NCBI GenBank assembly: GCA_905147135.1 | Contig: LR990045.1 | Coordinates: forward strand, 14,422,173-14,486,172 | Reading direction: 5' to 3' | DNA length: 64,000 nt | DNA from: Blastobasis lacticolella | Lineage: Eukaryota; Arthropoda; Insecta; Lepidoptera; Blastobasidae | Shown: positions 1-9,967 of the stretch, piece after piece | Position numbering within the stretch: position 1 is the first letter of the stretch | Layout of the letters: each line of letters begins with the position of its first letter | Notes under the pieces: model-generated | What the model was told of the DNA's origin: nothing | Databases searched by the model: none | Seen by the model: the letters and a program-made list of their open reading frames with translations, nothing else | Translations under genes and position numbers: made by a program

Positions 1-833
1 AATCAGCTTTAATTGCTGAAACCGTAAACGTCGACCTCAATCAAACTCCTCTATTAAAAAGAAAAAGATTGAAAATAAAAGTGTGAAAATGCTTGTGTTC
101 CTCCTTGTACTGCATCGACACTTCATTTACTGTAAATCAATTCCTTTGGGGATATCAAATATGAAGTACTTAGGTAACTAATAAATCGAAAGTGACTTTT
201 TACTGTATAACAGAAACGTGATATCATTAAATTCGACGAAGAAAAACCTTAACACCAATTCCTTATAGAGGTAGTTAGTAACAGATGGACAACATCAAAT
301 TTATTATTAATGAAGCTCCAAAACATTTATAAAACGGACACAACAAGCATGCTAACATTTAATTTCACATTGAATTAGGCGAACAAACAACCTAATAGGT
401 ACATAAGCGCCATAATAATTGTTGCCCATAGGTATATTTGATAGAAAAATCTTTTTTCACGTCTCGAGCACGAAATGGGACGCTTTTGATACGACAAAAG
501 TCGCCGCGAAAATGCTTTTTACTGCAAGCGTGAGCAAAAGATATTTCATACAACTGATGCAGCAGCTGCTGCTGTTGTGCTGTTCTAACGCAATAAAACA
601 TCCTTTTCATGGGAAAGGTGAAAAGTTGTATGTTTTACACTTGCTACGCTCGAGATTTAACTCTAAACTCGATACTTCGCTTGTACTTGATAGAGTCAGA
701 ACTTGCAGCAAAAAATAACTTTACTCTATTGTACAAATAATTATTTTTCCTTATTTTAATCTTTCAATTTTTCTGTTTAGTGTTCCATAGCGAAAAATCG
801 CACTGTACACGCAGGTAGACTCATTAAGTGGCA
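1..833. other. No gene recognised
   Basis: AT-rich sequence without splice-flanked coding sequence that I recognise. The only local feature is a short CAG/CTG-rich run near 556-577. It would read as a short polyglutamine stretch on the minus strand, but the surrounding reading frame resembles no known protein. It could be intron of the FN3 gene, or hold that gene's next exon unrecognised. Confidence 0.4.
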
Positions 834-870
834 GTAAATAATTCACATCGGCTAATTTCGGCTTTGAATT
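834..870. repeat. Partial copy of small inverted-repeat MITE
   Basis: The stretch reads close to TTCACATCGGCTAATTTCGG. It matches the arms of the inverted repeat at 34195-34296, which has TGCACATCGGCTAGTTCAGC on one side and the reverse complement on the other. Only one arm is clear here, so it is a fragment. Confidence 0.4.
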
Positions 871-1582
871 TACATAGAAACGACTCTGTACGAAGTCGTT
901 TAAGGAGTCTATCAAAAGTACTTCAAAATGCCATTGGATTATATTGATCGATCGAATATTGAAAACAAAAACATCAAACACAGTTCTATAGGCAAATACC
1001 AAATTAATATTAATAACGATTTACGGCCGGTACCCTTAAACGTTCTGTGAAACGACACATGGAAAATACATTGTTGGAATTCTAACATCGCAGTGGATGT
1101 TGATCCAAAAGTTGAGCATAAATTAAATGTCCAATCCCAAGGCTTGGCTTAAGGGTGTTGGGTGTTCGAACGAGATGACAATTAAAAGTTTAGATTATTT
1201 GATATTTTGAAATGCTTTCAAAGCACGGACCACTTATTTTTTAATCCGGTATCTGAAGTCAATTTATGATGTTTATCTGTACTATGTACTTATAATACAA
1301 GTTTTATAGAAAATAACGTGTCACATTTTACCTAATCGACGGCACAGGGACGAGACATTTTTGCGATACCAGGCAACACTGACGGCAGGTTATTTAGCAA
1401 AACACAATTATGACAATTCTATGAGTATTATAGTAACTATGATGTCTATTGTAACATTTATCACATCAACACTCGTACCTCTATACACACTATACCACGC
1501 CCACCACAAACGAAGCAAGAAGGAGAACAGTAGAAAGCACAGTGACAGAGAGGTATAGAACCATGTGCAAGCGCACGCTCAC
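871..1582. other. Probable intron, nothing recognised
   Basis: This stretch lies downstream (minus strand) of the FN3 exon. I searched it by eye for the second half of the FN3 domain after an acceptor site and did not find it. The next exon is therefore probably beyond the left edge of the window. Confidence 0.35.
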
Positions 1583-1715
1583 CTCGCGTCGGATGGCTTA
1601 TATGTGACGTCATACTTCTCGACCAGGTCCGCCGTGGTGGACCAAGACACTCGAACAGTCGTGGGGTTCAGGAACGTAACGGTGATGTTCTCGGGTACAC
1701 CGGGGCCCATTGAAC
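1583..1715 (-). CDS. Coding exon with first half of a fibronectin type III domain
   Basis: On the minus strand a pyrimidine-rich tract ending TTCTCTTTACAG precedes a 133-nt open exon that ends AG|GTGAGCG, so both splice sites look good. The reading frame starts after one borrowed base and gives a run containing PENITVTFLNP, TTVRVSW and VEKYDVTYKP. The Trp after an alternating hydrophobic strand (VRVSW) and the Tyr in the next strand (YDVTY) are hallmarks of strands A to C of an FN3 domain. GC content is far above the flanks and no stop interrupts the frame. The exon ends in phase 2, so strands D to G must lie in a following exon at lower coordinates. Its entry phase (1) matches the exit phase of the signal-peptide exon at 24245-24355. 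FN3 domains mediate extracellular adhesion or ligand binding. I do not recognise the specific gene. Confidence 0.8.
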
Positions 1716-2327
1716 CTGTAAAGAGAAGAATATCAGTAATAGACAAACATGTACATATCAGCTGTATAACTGCACTTTTGGACGTGAGTGGCGGGTGGTT
1801 GTCAGAGCCAACGGCTTACGACACGAGGATGCTGAAGATCGGGTAAAGTTAAGGAAGAAGAGTAGGAAAGCGGACCCTGCCAGAAGCGGGAATGACTTCT
1901 AGGATGATGGTAGTGGTGATGTCCGAGAATATTATTAAGCACCAACCCGTCTCATTGCGACCAGGACCTTGTGCCTCCTTAGGAAAAAAATAAAAAAAAA
2001 TCTCTATAGGCTTAACTACAGTCAGGCTTAAGTATAGCAGTGGACTGCAGTGCTATCAGCTGCTAATGAATGATAATACCTATTAGGATATCCTCAAACC
2101 CCGACGCAAACACTTGTCTGTAGGATCGGAGATCCAGATCAGACAGATAGACCGAGTACGATGGTTCATAGCTTTAGTTTAGCCTAGTGTTGTCTTAGTA
2201 TAGAAGCAGACCTGGTCTGGTGGCAACGTGCTTGCGAGACCGATACCTACAGTTGAGTTAAAAGTTGAAGGTGAACGTTTCGTACTTTGAGACTAATTCA
2301 GCACCGCAACGCGCTAGTATTCGTAGG
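1716..2327. other. Start of the long FN3-gene intron, no feature
   Basis: Intron sequence upstream (minus strand) of the FN3 exon, beginning with its acceptor and pyrimidine tract. I see no transposon protein or inverted repeat here. Confidence 0.4.
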
Positions 2328-2424
2328 GACGGATTATATCAAGCATCGGCGCGCGTTATGCTGTCAATAAATGCACCTAAAAATTGTATGAATTACTATA
2401 GTGCGCGCCGACGCTTGATTTAAC
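2328..2424. mobile_element. Short foldback MITE (about 97 bp)
   Basis: The element opens with GGATTATATCAAGCATCGGC and closes with the reverse complement of a near-identical sequence (GCGCGCCGACGCTTGATTTA). It also carries GTTATGCTGTCAA just inside the left end. The same end sequences bound the 930-bp element at 32945-33874, so this looks like an internally deleted relative. There is no coding capacity and I cannot define a clear target-site duplication. Confidence 0.65.
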
Positions 2425-2449
2425 TTGATGTGAGAAGCGAGGTTGACCA

Positions 2450-2480
2450 AGTTCTTTCGCTGGGGACCCTAGACATGGTT
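2450..2480 (+). repeat. Short dispersed repeat shared with 58873-58903
   Basis: Both places carry GGTTGACCAAG followed by a CTTTC-rich stretch and CTGGGGACCCT. The match is about 27 of 30 bases, and the flanks then diverge. It is probably a scrap of a larger element that I cannot name. Confidence 0.4.
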
Positions 2481-2598
2481 GACCAGTCTCGGGAGCCTAT
2501 TTTCACCCCTATACAGTGTACTTACAGCCTTACTTTAATTGAGATCAATTATGTATCTACTATCATTGGATGTAAGTAGCTTCATTTACTGACGATAG

Positions 2599-2865
2599 GT
2601 TCCTAAATGGTTCAGTTGTAAACAACCGGTCTGCCACGCAGAGGTCCCCGGTACGATTTCCGCCCGGCAAAAATGGAAACGATGTATTTTAATTTCTAAT
2701 TATGGGTCTAGGTGTTATATGTATAATAAGTATGTATTTAAGATATATAAGTAGACAGTTTATCAGTTTTCTGGCACCCATAATACAAGCTTTGCTTACT
2801 TTTGGGCTAAGCGCGCGCGCGACAAGGGTGCTGACTGAATTGTCCAAGCATATTTATTTACTCAA
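2599..2865 (+). mobile_element. tRNA-derived SINE (family 1), copy 1
   Basis: A pol III A box (TGGTTCAGTTG, 2608-2618) is followed about 30 bases later by a degenerate B box (GGTACGATTTC, 2650-2660). The intervening sequence has the tRNA-like text CCACGCAGAGGTCCCCGG. The body continues with GGCACCCATAATACAAGC and TTTGCTTACTTTTGGGC, which I recall as the typical body of a widespread lepidopteran tRNA SINE. A second, head-truncated copy is at 24437-24640. Transcription, if any, would be by RNA polymerase III from the internal boxes. Confidence 0.7.
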
Positions 2866-2874
2866 GTTGTTTTC

Positions 2875-3036
2875 CCGGCTTATGTTATCATAAGAGCCCA
2901 TACAGACGCGATTTCTGCGTAATTTGTTCCAAATGTTTAAGCAATTTTGTTTTAATGACAAAAAGCTTATTTCATTATTTGTGAACAATCGCGCAGCGCT
3001 CGCGTGTCGTGACCTCAGTCGTCGCGTCGCGCGCAC
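2875..3036 (+). repeat. Dispersed GC-tailed repeat, left half (split by transposon)
   Basis: This stretch aligns with 25000-25138, including GATTTCTGCGT, AAATGTTTAAGCAATTTTG and CAGTCGTCGCGTCG. The alignment breaks at 3037 and resumes at 5903. This shows that the element at 3040-5899 landed inside a pre-existing repeat copy. Confidence 0.65.
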
Positions 3037-3141
3037 TTACACCCGGTTTCTGAAACGCTTGTCAAATAATTGATTAGCTAACAGACTGTCATATTTAACA
3101 AGCTGTTAAATCACTGTGGGTTTCTGAAAGGCCAATCAATC

Positions 3142-4743
3142 TAAATAGGGTAATCGAGGAAGTCACTAGGGTCAACAGAAAAATATAAAAAAAAATCGAT
3201 CTTGGATATTTTTTAAATTATGGCAGTTTTTGTTTTTTATCAAAAATTTAACACCCGTTGAGCCTATTTCATTAAGAGTGACTACAATTATTGCTTTAGA
3301 AAAAAATAAAAAGCTGTTATGTAAACGTAAATAACTTTTCTACAATCTGAAATAAAAAAAACAATACACATCTGACCAAGATCATAAAGAAAATCATGTT
3401 TTTCCCTTGCTAAGGACTTAACAATTAAGATTTCACTCAACTTTATCAGATTGTCCTGAAAAAAAAATGTACAATCCAACTCTGGCAAGTTTCTTCAAAA
3501 GTTAGCTTATTTTATCACCATTCTAAAATAGTATAACACTTATTTGGTTAATTCATAATACGACAGCTAAAATAAATTTTCAGGAACAGTACCCTAATCT
3601 TGAATGAAAAAAAAAAGACGCTAAAACTTAGTCCCAAATTCGTATGGATTTTTATGTCTACATGTCTACAATCTAGACTCTAGGCCAAATGACATACCTA
3701 CGATTTACCCTGTGACAAGAAAAATAACCAATACTACATTGACATGACACGTTCAATATCAAAGCTTGACATGGCTTAGACTGTAATTTTGTAAAGAAAA
3801 TTATGATTGAGTGAATTTGAATTGGTAATCTAGTTGAGTTTTAGGACGGTGCCATATTAATTCATCATATCAGTAAATCCATAATCAAGTGTGATAATAT
3901 TCATTATCATTTCAGTTCATAGACGATTACTACGATTTTTTTACAGTTAAAGGTTTTAAATGAAACTCAATAAATAAGACAAAAACTAAATTATTTATTC
4001 AAATACCTAATACAAATTTAGTAGTTTTTCATTTAAATTAGATGCTCAAAGTGTTTTCCACCAACATAAATGCACGCCCTACATCTTTTTAAGAATGATC
4101 TAGAGATATGACGTGCAAATCTTCTATTGTTAATAGTATCGTAACGTACTGATGACTGGTTTGAATTGATTGAACTGTATCGCAAATAACTTATTACCTG
4201 TCTCACTCCCTCTATTAACAATGTATTGTCCTTAAAACCGGAGTCGTCAAACTCGCTTGTCTCTTGATTTTGGGGTGCATTTCTCGGAATTTATTTTTAG
4301 CTGTCGTATTATGAATTAACTAAATAAGTGTTATACTATTTTAGAATGGTAATAAAATAAGCTAACTCATGAAGAAATTTGCCAGAGTTGCATAGTACAT
4401 TTTTTTTCAGGACACTGATAAAGTTGATTGAAATCGTAATTGTTAAGTCCTTGGCAAGGGACAAACATGATTTTCTTTATGATATGTATTGTTTTTTTTA
4501 TTTCAGATTGTAGAAAGGTTATTTACGTTAACATAACAGCTTTTTATTTTTTTCTGAAGCAATATTTGTAGTCACTGTTAATGAAATAGGCTCAACGGGT
4601 GTTAAATATTTAATAGAAAACAAAAATTGCCATAATTTAAAAAATATCCAAGATCGATTTTTTTTTATATATTTCTGGTGACCCTGGTGACTTCCTCGAT
4701 CACCCTATCCCAACTTATCGTCACCTTACGGGACACCCTGTAT
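3142..4743. mobile_element. Long-TIR Tc1/mariner-type relic nested in the transposon
   Basis: Two arms of about 430 bp (3142-3592 and 4288-4720) are inverted copies of each other and differ at scattered positions. Shared text includes TAGCTGTCGTATTATGAATT and CATAATTTAAAAAATATCC. The outer right tip is GGGACACCCTGTATA, a typical mariner-like end. The left tip has lost about 35 bases of it. Between the arms lies about 690 bp that includes the tail of a transposase-like frame on the minus strand. The structure suggests an internally deleted element with unusually long inverted ends. Confidence 0.6.
4033..4221 (-). pseudogene. Transposase C-terminus relic (Tc1/mariner-like)
   Basis: The last 62 codons before a stop end in FLKRCRACIYVGGKHFEHLI. 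This resembles the C-terminus of insect Tc1/mariner-type transposases, where an Arg/Cys-rich helix is followed by a Gly-His-Phe-Glu-like tail. Just after the stop is AATAAATAATTTAG, which may be an old poly(A) signal. The catalytic DDE part is absent from the 690-bp interior, so the copy cannot encode an active enzyme. Assignment rests on this short motif and on the mariner-like end sequence of the surrounding inverted repeat. Confidence 0.45.
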
Positions 4744-4857
4744 AGTTATCGTGTAAAATCGAATATTATCAAAAAAATATACAGAGCGAGAAAATATAAC
4801 TTATTTGTATAACAATATTTATGTTATAGGGTCAGTAGTCCCATCATCATATCATCT

Positions 4858-5062
4858 TTAGGCAGTTAGGTAGGTCCCGGCCCACTGCTGAATACAGGCC
4901 TCCCACGGCTTACACTCCGGTCGATTCTGTTATCTTGCATCCATCCGCTCCCTAGGACCTTAAAGAGGTCGTCCGTCCATCTCTTGGGAGGCCATCCAGT
5001 TCGCCACTCAACAACATCCGCCCCATCGGCTATCGATTCTCTGAGTTTCTCCCAATAATCCC
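4858..5062 (-). mobile_element. RTE-type LINE 3' fragment
   Basis: On the minus strand the sequence gives fragments such as a GRPP-like KRWTDD motif and a GGLYSAVGRDL tail in shifting frames. On the plus strand it starts CCCACTGCTGAATACAGGCC. This is the familiar 3' end of insect RTE retrotransposons, where the protein ends in a Trp-rich YVQQW-like tail. Several frameshifts have destroyed it. Confidence 0.6.
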
Positions 5063-5074
5063 ATTAGTTAAATC

Positions 5075-5640
5075 CTGGTTCGAGTCTTGGACACGGACCG
5101 GTTCGTGGTTCAGATCCAGGTCCTGGCCCCGGATCAGGTCCCGGCCCCGGACCAGGTACTGGTTCAGGTCCAGGTCCTGCACCCGGACCAGTTATTGGTT
5201 AAGGTCCAGGTCCTGGCTTCGAACCAGGTCCTGGTTCAGATCCAGGTCCTGGCGCCGCACCAGGTTCTGGTTCAGGTCCTGGCCCCAGACCAGGTCCTAG
5301 TTCAGATCCAAGTCCTGGCTTCGGACCAGGTCCTGGTTCAGGTCCAGGTCCTGGCCCCGCACCAGGTCCTGGTTTAGGTTCAGGTACTGACCCGGGACCA
5401 GTCCGTGGTTCAGGTCCAGGTTCTGGCTACGGACCAGGTCCTGGTCCAGCTAATGGTTATGGTCTATGTGCTGGCACTGGTCTAGGTCCTGGTTCTGGTT
5501 CAAGCTCAAATTGTGATCAAGGTTCCAGTTTTGGTCATGGTCCTGGACCAAAACCTGGACCCTAGACCTGGACTTTGTCTTGGACCAAAACTAGGACCTG
5601 GACCAGGGCCAGGACCAAGACCTAAACCAAGAAAATCGGA
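5075..5640. repeat. GC-rich minisatellite
   Basis: About 560 bp of imperfect tandem units built on GGTCCTGG, GGTTCAGGTCCAGG and CCCCGGACCAGG. Units are about 12 to 18 bp and variants are mixed along the array. From about 5530 the complementary sense dominates (GGACCAGGGCCAGGACC). One frame would read as Gly-Pro repeats and another as Val-Gln-Val-Leu repeats. Both are consequences of the repeat and not evidence for a protein. Confidence 0.8.
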
Positions 5641-5902
5641 TATAATTTCTTTTGACAATCGGTTAATTGGTCGATTTTCGCTAATTAAAATAACAAGGCA
5701 ACATACAATTAACATGAGAAAAAGCTTTCCGGAAATCCAAAATAACATTAATCAGCCGTTAATTGGAGATTTGACAATCCGTTGACAAGCTGTTAACAAA
5801 CTGTCAAAGGGCCCTTTCAGAAACCCAAACTGCATTTAATCAGAGATTAACAAGCTGTTACGTAATTTTTGCGTTGACAAGCGTTTCAGAAACCGGGTGT
5901 TG

Positions 5903-5965
5903 GTCACCGCGTCATCATCCGCGGCAATATGGTGGAGCTGCGTTTCGGCGCGATTCCTGTACGGG
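5903..5965 (+). repeat. Dispersed GC-tailed repeat, right half
   Basis: Starting GTCACCGCG and continuing to GGCAATATGGTGGAGCTGCG, this matches 25144-25190 (GTCACCGCGCCTAAATCG then CCAATGTGGTAGGCTGCG). It completes the copy whose left half ends at 3036. Confidence 0.6.
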
Positions 5966-6593
5966 CGCTACGCGGTGGCTAGGAGGTCGCGACGCGTATG
6001 CGATTTGTAAGCGGCGACGTATGAACGACTCCTTACAGTTAATCTTCTTACCCGGATTTGTGTGCCCTCACTTAGCCTTCTATATCAAAGATATAAGAGA
6101 CCAAAGTGTAAGCTTTCCGTGCCTTTAAAAGCACGTGGAGGATTAGATGGGCTAATGGATTCGCTTCCGTCTCATCCACTTAATTGAGTGGCGTAATTAC
6201 GCTTGCCTTCATGACATCGTTTGCGATAGCATGATTTAATGTTCTATTCAGACTAACTTTTGCCTAGGATACCTGTATTTCGTTTTCCAGGGCTTTACCC
6301 CGTATTTTTATGACATCCAGATTATTCCAGATATGTAAAATACAAACATTTAGAAGCGGGTTTTTTACTTGCCCTTATTGGGTACTGATCCAGTAGATAG
6401 TATGCCTACGTCTGGATCAAATCTCAGAAGTGAATTTTACAGAGGGGTAGGGGTTGGAAAAGCCCCAACTTATTGAGCTCGGACACTTCAGAACTTGTGT
6501 TTAATATATATATTTTTTTATTTATGGAATTAATAAGATATCATATTTTGCTGCCAGAGCAACGTGTTATTGACGTAGGCAACGCATTGGCGA
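5966..6593. other. No feature recognised
   Basis: A GC-rich start (to about 6020) that may still belong to the split repeat, then AT-rich sequence with no transposon protein or inverted repeat that I can identify. Confidence 0.35.
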
Positions 6594-6690
6594 TACTCTT
6601 GGTGTTGCTAATGTCTATAGGCAGTGGTGACCACTTTCCATCAGGTGGCCCGCTTGCCTGTTTGCCGTATGAAATAAAAAAAAACTAAAT
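6594..6690 (-). repeat. Lepidopteran LINE-tail-like repeat
   Basis: Contains CTATAGGCAGTGGTGACCAC and TTCCATCAGGTGGCCCGC, followed by an A-rich run. The reverse complement of this motif (CACCTGATGNNAAGTGGTCA) recurs at 7249-7290 and, degraded, at 20118-20150. I associate it with 3' ends of lepidopteran non-LTR elements. Confidence 0.5.
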
Positions 6691-7237
6691 TGAAGATATG
6701 TTTCTGTTTGAAACCACAGTAGGTACCATTCGTAGTCTGGCATATTTTCTACTTCATCATTTTTATTTTTTTAATGTTGTAATATTGAACACATTTTTTA
6801 TAAATTCTAACCTAAAAAAATACTGACTTGCGTTAGGATCCCACATCCACTTATATTTTTTGCCGCCGACCCTTGATTCAAAGGCGAGGTTTTTCAATTA
6901 ATAACCTGAAACGAGCTTTTACCGCGTTTTTATTGTGATGAACTTCTTTTTGTGAAATTCATTTTTTAACACGTTTAACGTGAACAGGCCAGAAGTTTTA
7001 CGGTGTTTAAAATTTTATGCGGCACTTAATGTGCTGCAAGTGTAATCACATTTAATAACCCTTTACGCGCTCATTTTAAATTTTAGACCAGGATTAAATA
7101 TGATTCCTAGAACTTCAATGCGGTAGTATTATTTACTATCATTGCATGCAGCATATTAGGAACGCATGGGTATTGTAAACTCTATCAGCCATGCTCAGGG
7201 TAGAGACCCTGAATTTTTTATTCTTTATACAGCATGC
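6691..7237. other. No feature recognised
   Basis: AT-rich sequence. I see no coding motif, inverted repeat or tandem repeat. Confidence 0.35.
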
Positions 7238-7312
7238 AAACAGACAAGCGTACCACCTGATGAAAAGTGGTCAACGCCGTCTATAGACATGAGCAACACC
7301 AGGGGCGCTACT
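7238..7312 (+). repeat. LINE-tail-like repeat, second copy
   Basis: Reads CCACCTGATGAAAAGTGGTC and then CCGTCTATAGACATGAGCAA, the reverse complement of the motif at 6594-6690. It directly precedes a LINE endonuclease fragment. Confidence 0.5.
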
Positions 7313-7928
7313 TATGCGTCGACCTCGCCCTCATACAAGAGCCCTGGGTGTCACATTCCAAAATTCTGGGACTCAACGCTGCCGGTAAGATCATTTTTAA
7401 CAAAGGCAGCAACAGACCCAGGCAAAAACATTGACTTATTGACTGTTGCAGAGTTGTGTAACGGTGACATTGTAGCAGCAATTTTAGCCATCAAAGGGAT
7501 CACGGCCAGAGTTCTTGTGTGCTCGGCCTATCTTCCAGGCGAGAAGGAGGATCCTGCTGAAGACCTGGCGTGTGTGACGGAATACGACGCAAACGCCCAT
7601 CACACCGTATGGGGTAGCTCAGATGTCAACAGCAGATGTAGTAGGTCTACTAACAAATAGCTTGCATGCGGTAAATAGGAGATGTAAACCGACCTTTATA
7701 ACCCGTGCACGTCAAGAGGTGTTAGACTCAATCATTGCGACTAATGATCTGGCTAGACGTATTACAGACTGGCACGTTAGCGATGAGCCATTAATGTCCG
7801 ACCTCAATCACATCTGTTTATGGTTAGAAAATCTTTATTTCTCTAAGAATTTTACAATTCACTTACGAGAAAATACTAGAATGGGTAGAATAGAAGCGAA
7901 ACAAAACCCTGTACCCCATTATACTTAG
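7313..7928 (+). pseudogene. R1/LOA-like LINE endonuclease fragment
   Basis: The apurinic-type endonuclease domain can be followed through at least two frame changes. It opens with VDLALIQEPWV and GLNAAGKIIFNKGSNRPR in one frame. It continues with VLVCSAYLPGE and DANAHHTVWGSSD in a second, and ends with KPTFITRARQEVLDSII and ITDWHVSDE in a third. QEPW, the (C)DANAHHTVWGS box and the DWHVSDE box are typical of R1 and LOA clade endonucleases, which nick target DNA for target-primed reverse transcription. The SDH motif has become SDLNH. It belongs to the same broad family as 16931-18961 and 37403-40526. Confidence 0.65.
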
Positions 7929-8560
7929 TAAACAATTTAAATAGTCATGGAACAATGATAAGTGGGTAAGCATGTACTAACAATGAATGAAATGACTTAC
8001 TAACAAGAATGACTTACGGTGAGTGGCGCTGCTGTGCGCAAGCAAACATTTAGTCCGCGTATTTTAAATTATTAAAAATAGTTTTTGTGTAAATTTCCCA
8101 CTTTATTCATTACGATATTGATAAACAGTGTGTGCTTAACCTAAGCAAGTGAAGTTACTGTAAGACTCTAAGAAAATAGAAGACAAATTGAAAATATCAG
8201 TGTGCAATACGCAAATCTACTTTCTTTTCAACTCATATTCCAATAAGAAGACCTATAAAATATTGCTATAAATAGACTATTGAGTGCCCAAACCATATTT
8301 GAAACTCCTATTATCTATTACTATCTGGAATTTAAGGTTTGTTCAAAATACATTATAACAGTCGCAAATTCATGCATTTTTCAAACTTTTAACGGTTCGC
8401 GCGCGTATGACGCGCTGGTCGATAACCGCTAATCAATGAAGCACTAGCGCCATCTATGATCGACTCGCCGAATTATTAGTAATATATTAAAAAGGGATCA
8501 TCCCGAATTTGTTTCTGAGTATTCCTATTAATAGCGCTGCTAGCTAAAAGAGGGCGTAAG

Positions 8561-9640
8561 ATGTCTCCTGCAAATAAATGTGCGAAATGCAGCAGCTCCC
8601 TTCCTAGGCGGGAATATTTACGCTGTGCGGAATGTAAATCGACATTTGACTTGGACTGTGCTAATGTCAGCAGCAAACGGTTTAATTTAATGGAAATTGA
8701 TAAAAGAAATAAATGGAAATGCCTAGATTGTAAAAAATCTAAAATAACCGCAACAAACAGCCCCGCTCCTACGGTCAATGAACAGCTGATTTCGGAAGAG
8801 AATCATAATGCAACTCCAATCTCAAGACCAACTACTCCAGGTAAGGCAGCTGTAGAAGGAATAAAATCATTCGACCCTATTGCGTTGGGAGAAATAGAGA
8901 TGTTTTGCAGTGAGCTTAAGGCTATCCGCTTAGAAATGAGTAAGTTTCGTAACGTTATGTCCGATTTGTCCGCTACAATAGCGGCGCAGAACGCTCGCAT
9001 CGACACATTACAAGCCAGAATAGAAGCAATAGAAAGTTCTGAAAAACACGAATGTGACGTAACAATAATGGAAAATACTATAATGCAATTAAAATCCGAA
9101 CTCCAAGATCGCGATCAAGAAATGCTGTCAAACGATATTGAAATAGCAGGCCTGCCGGAAGTGGCCAACGAGAACACTGTACATGTGGTTTTAGCTGTCT
9201 CTAAAAAACTAGGCATTAAGCTGGAGGAACGCGACATCGTGAGTGCAGAGCGTGCGGGGCCACCCCGCGCCCTGGTGGAAGGCGGGACACCACCCAGACC
9301 CAGGCCCTTAGCTGTGAAGTTAGTACGCCGCGCACAACGTACCGAAATTATTCAGGCCGCGCGGGTTAGACGTCACCTAACCACGGAAGGTATGGGAACG
9401 CAAGGGCCTATCCGCCCCTTCTACATAAACGAGCGCTTGACTAAGTTTAACAGGCAACTATTTCAAAAAACGCGCGAAGTAGCCAGCAGCCTGAAATGGA
9501 AATTCGTGTGGACGCGCGACGGAAAAGTTTTCGCGCGCCAAGAATCGGGCACAGCGCGACATCGATTACGTTCGGAGGCCGATTTTGAAAGGGTTTTTGG
9601 TAATATTAATGTTAGCCCTAATAACCACATTAAACAATAA
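8561..9640 (+). CDS. LINE ORF1 protein with N-terminal zinc finger
   Basis: A 359-residue open frame. Residues about 7-60 hold a PHD-like finger with the spacing CAKC, CAEC, FDLDC and WKCLDC. Residues about 110-190 are heptad-rich (ARIDTLQARIEAIESS) and probably form a coiled coil for trimerisation. The C-terminal 150 residues contain NDIEIAGLPE, PLAVKLVRRAQRTEIIQAA and FYINERLTKFNRQLFQKTRE. This is the RRM-plus-CTD layout seen in many insect LINE ORF1 proteins. Such proteins bind the element's RNA and form the retrotransposition particle with ORF2p. The start was chosen as the first ATG before the finger. The frame is intact. The product is inferred by architecture, not by a search. Confidence 0.8.
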   Translation: MSPANKCAKCSSSLPRREYLRCAECKSTFDLDCANVSSKRFNLMEIDKRNKWKCLDCKKSKITATNSPAPTVNEQLISEENHNATPISRPTTPGKAAVEGIKSFDPIALGEIEMFCSELKAIRLEMSKFRNVMSDLSATIAAQNARIDTLQARIEAIESSEKHECDVTIMENTIMQLKSELQDRDQEMLSNDIEIAGLPEVANENTVHVVLAVSKKLGIKLEERDIVSAERAGPPRALVEGGTPPRPRPLAVKLVRRAQRTEIIQAARVRRHLTTEGMGTQGPIRPFYINERLTKFNRQLFQKTREVASSLKWKFVWTRDGKVFARQESGTARHRLRSEADFERVFGNINVSPNNHIKQ

Positions 9641-9967
9641 TTTAGTTTTTTTGATAAAGAAGTCTATAAGCTTTTGTTATTTTTTAAAGATATTGTTTAT
9701 TACTTGTTATAAGTACATTTTTTTATTAGATGCCCTTTTTACTATAGTCTTAATTAATTATGTAATGTTTTGTTTGTATAAGTACCATGTTTGCTTACAT
9801 AAATCTTACCGTTTTTACCGCTACCGTTACCTGAAAGTACTGTATAAATACTGTAGTAGCTCGATTAGTATTTACGACAATCAAGTTTACTTTATGATAT
9901 TATATTTAATGGATAAATGCTTTCCTTCAGTGCCAAAAATATTCTGTATTATATGTTACCATTATAA

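Larger units (their letters stand above)
3040..5899. mobile_element. 2.86-kb TIR DNA transposon with nested insertions
   Basis: The two ends are perfect 26-bp inverted repeats beginning CACCCGGTTTCTGAAACGCT. Subterminal regions on both sides repeat GGGTTTCTGAAAGG and AACAAGCTGTTAA-like motifs. The flanks are TTA on the left (3037-3039) and TTG on the right (5900-5902). The uninterrupted copy of the host repeat at 25000-25190 reads CTA at that place, which fits a 3-bp duplication. TTA-type 3-bp duplications are typical of PIF/Harbinger, but no transposase of that family is visible, so the superfamily is inferred. The interior is foreign: a mariner relic, an RTE scrap and a minisatellite. Confidence 0.7.

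Noticed and set aside
1565..1846. Plus-strand open frame of 93 codons over the FN3 exon
   Set aside because: It runs antisense to the spliced FN3 exon, crosses both splice sites and has no protein-like features.
5087..5785. Open frames of 80-96 codons rich in Val-Gln-Val or Gly-Pro
   Set aside because: They are by-products of a GC-rich minisatellite that stays open in several frames on both strands.
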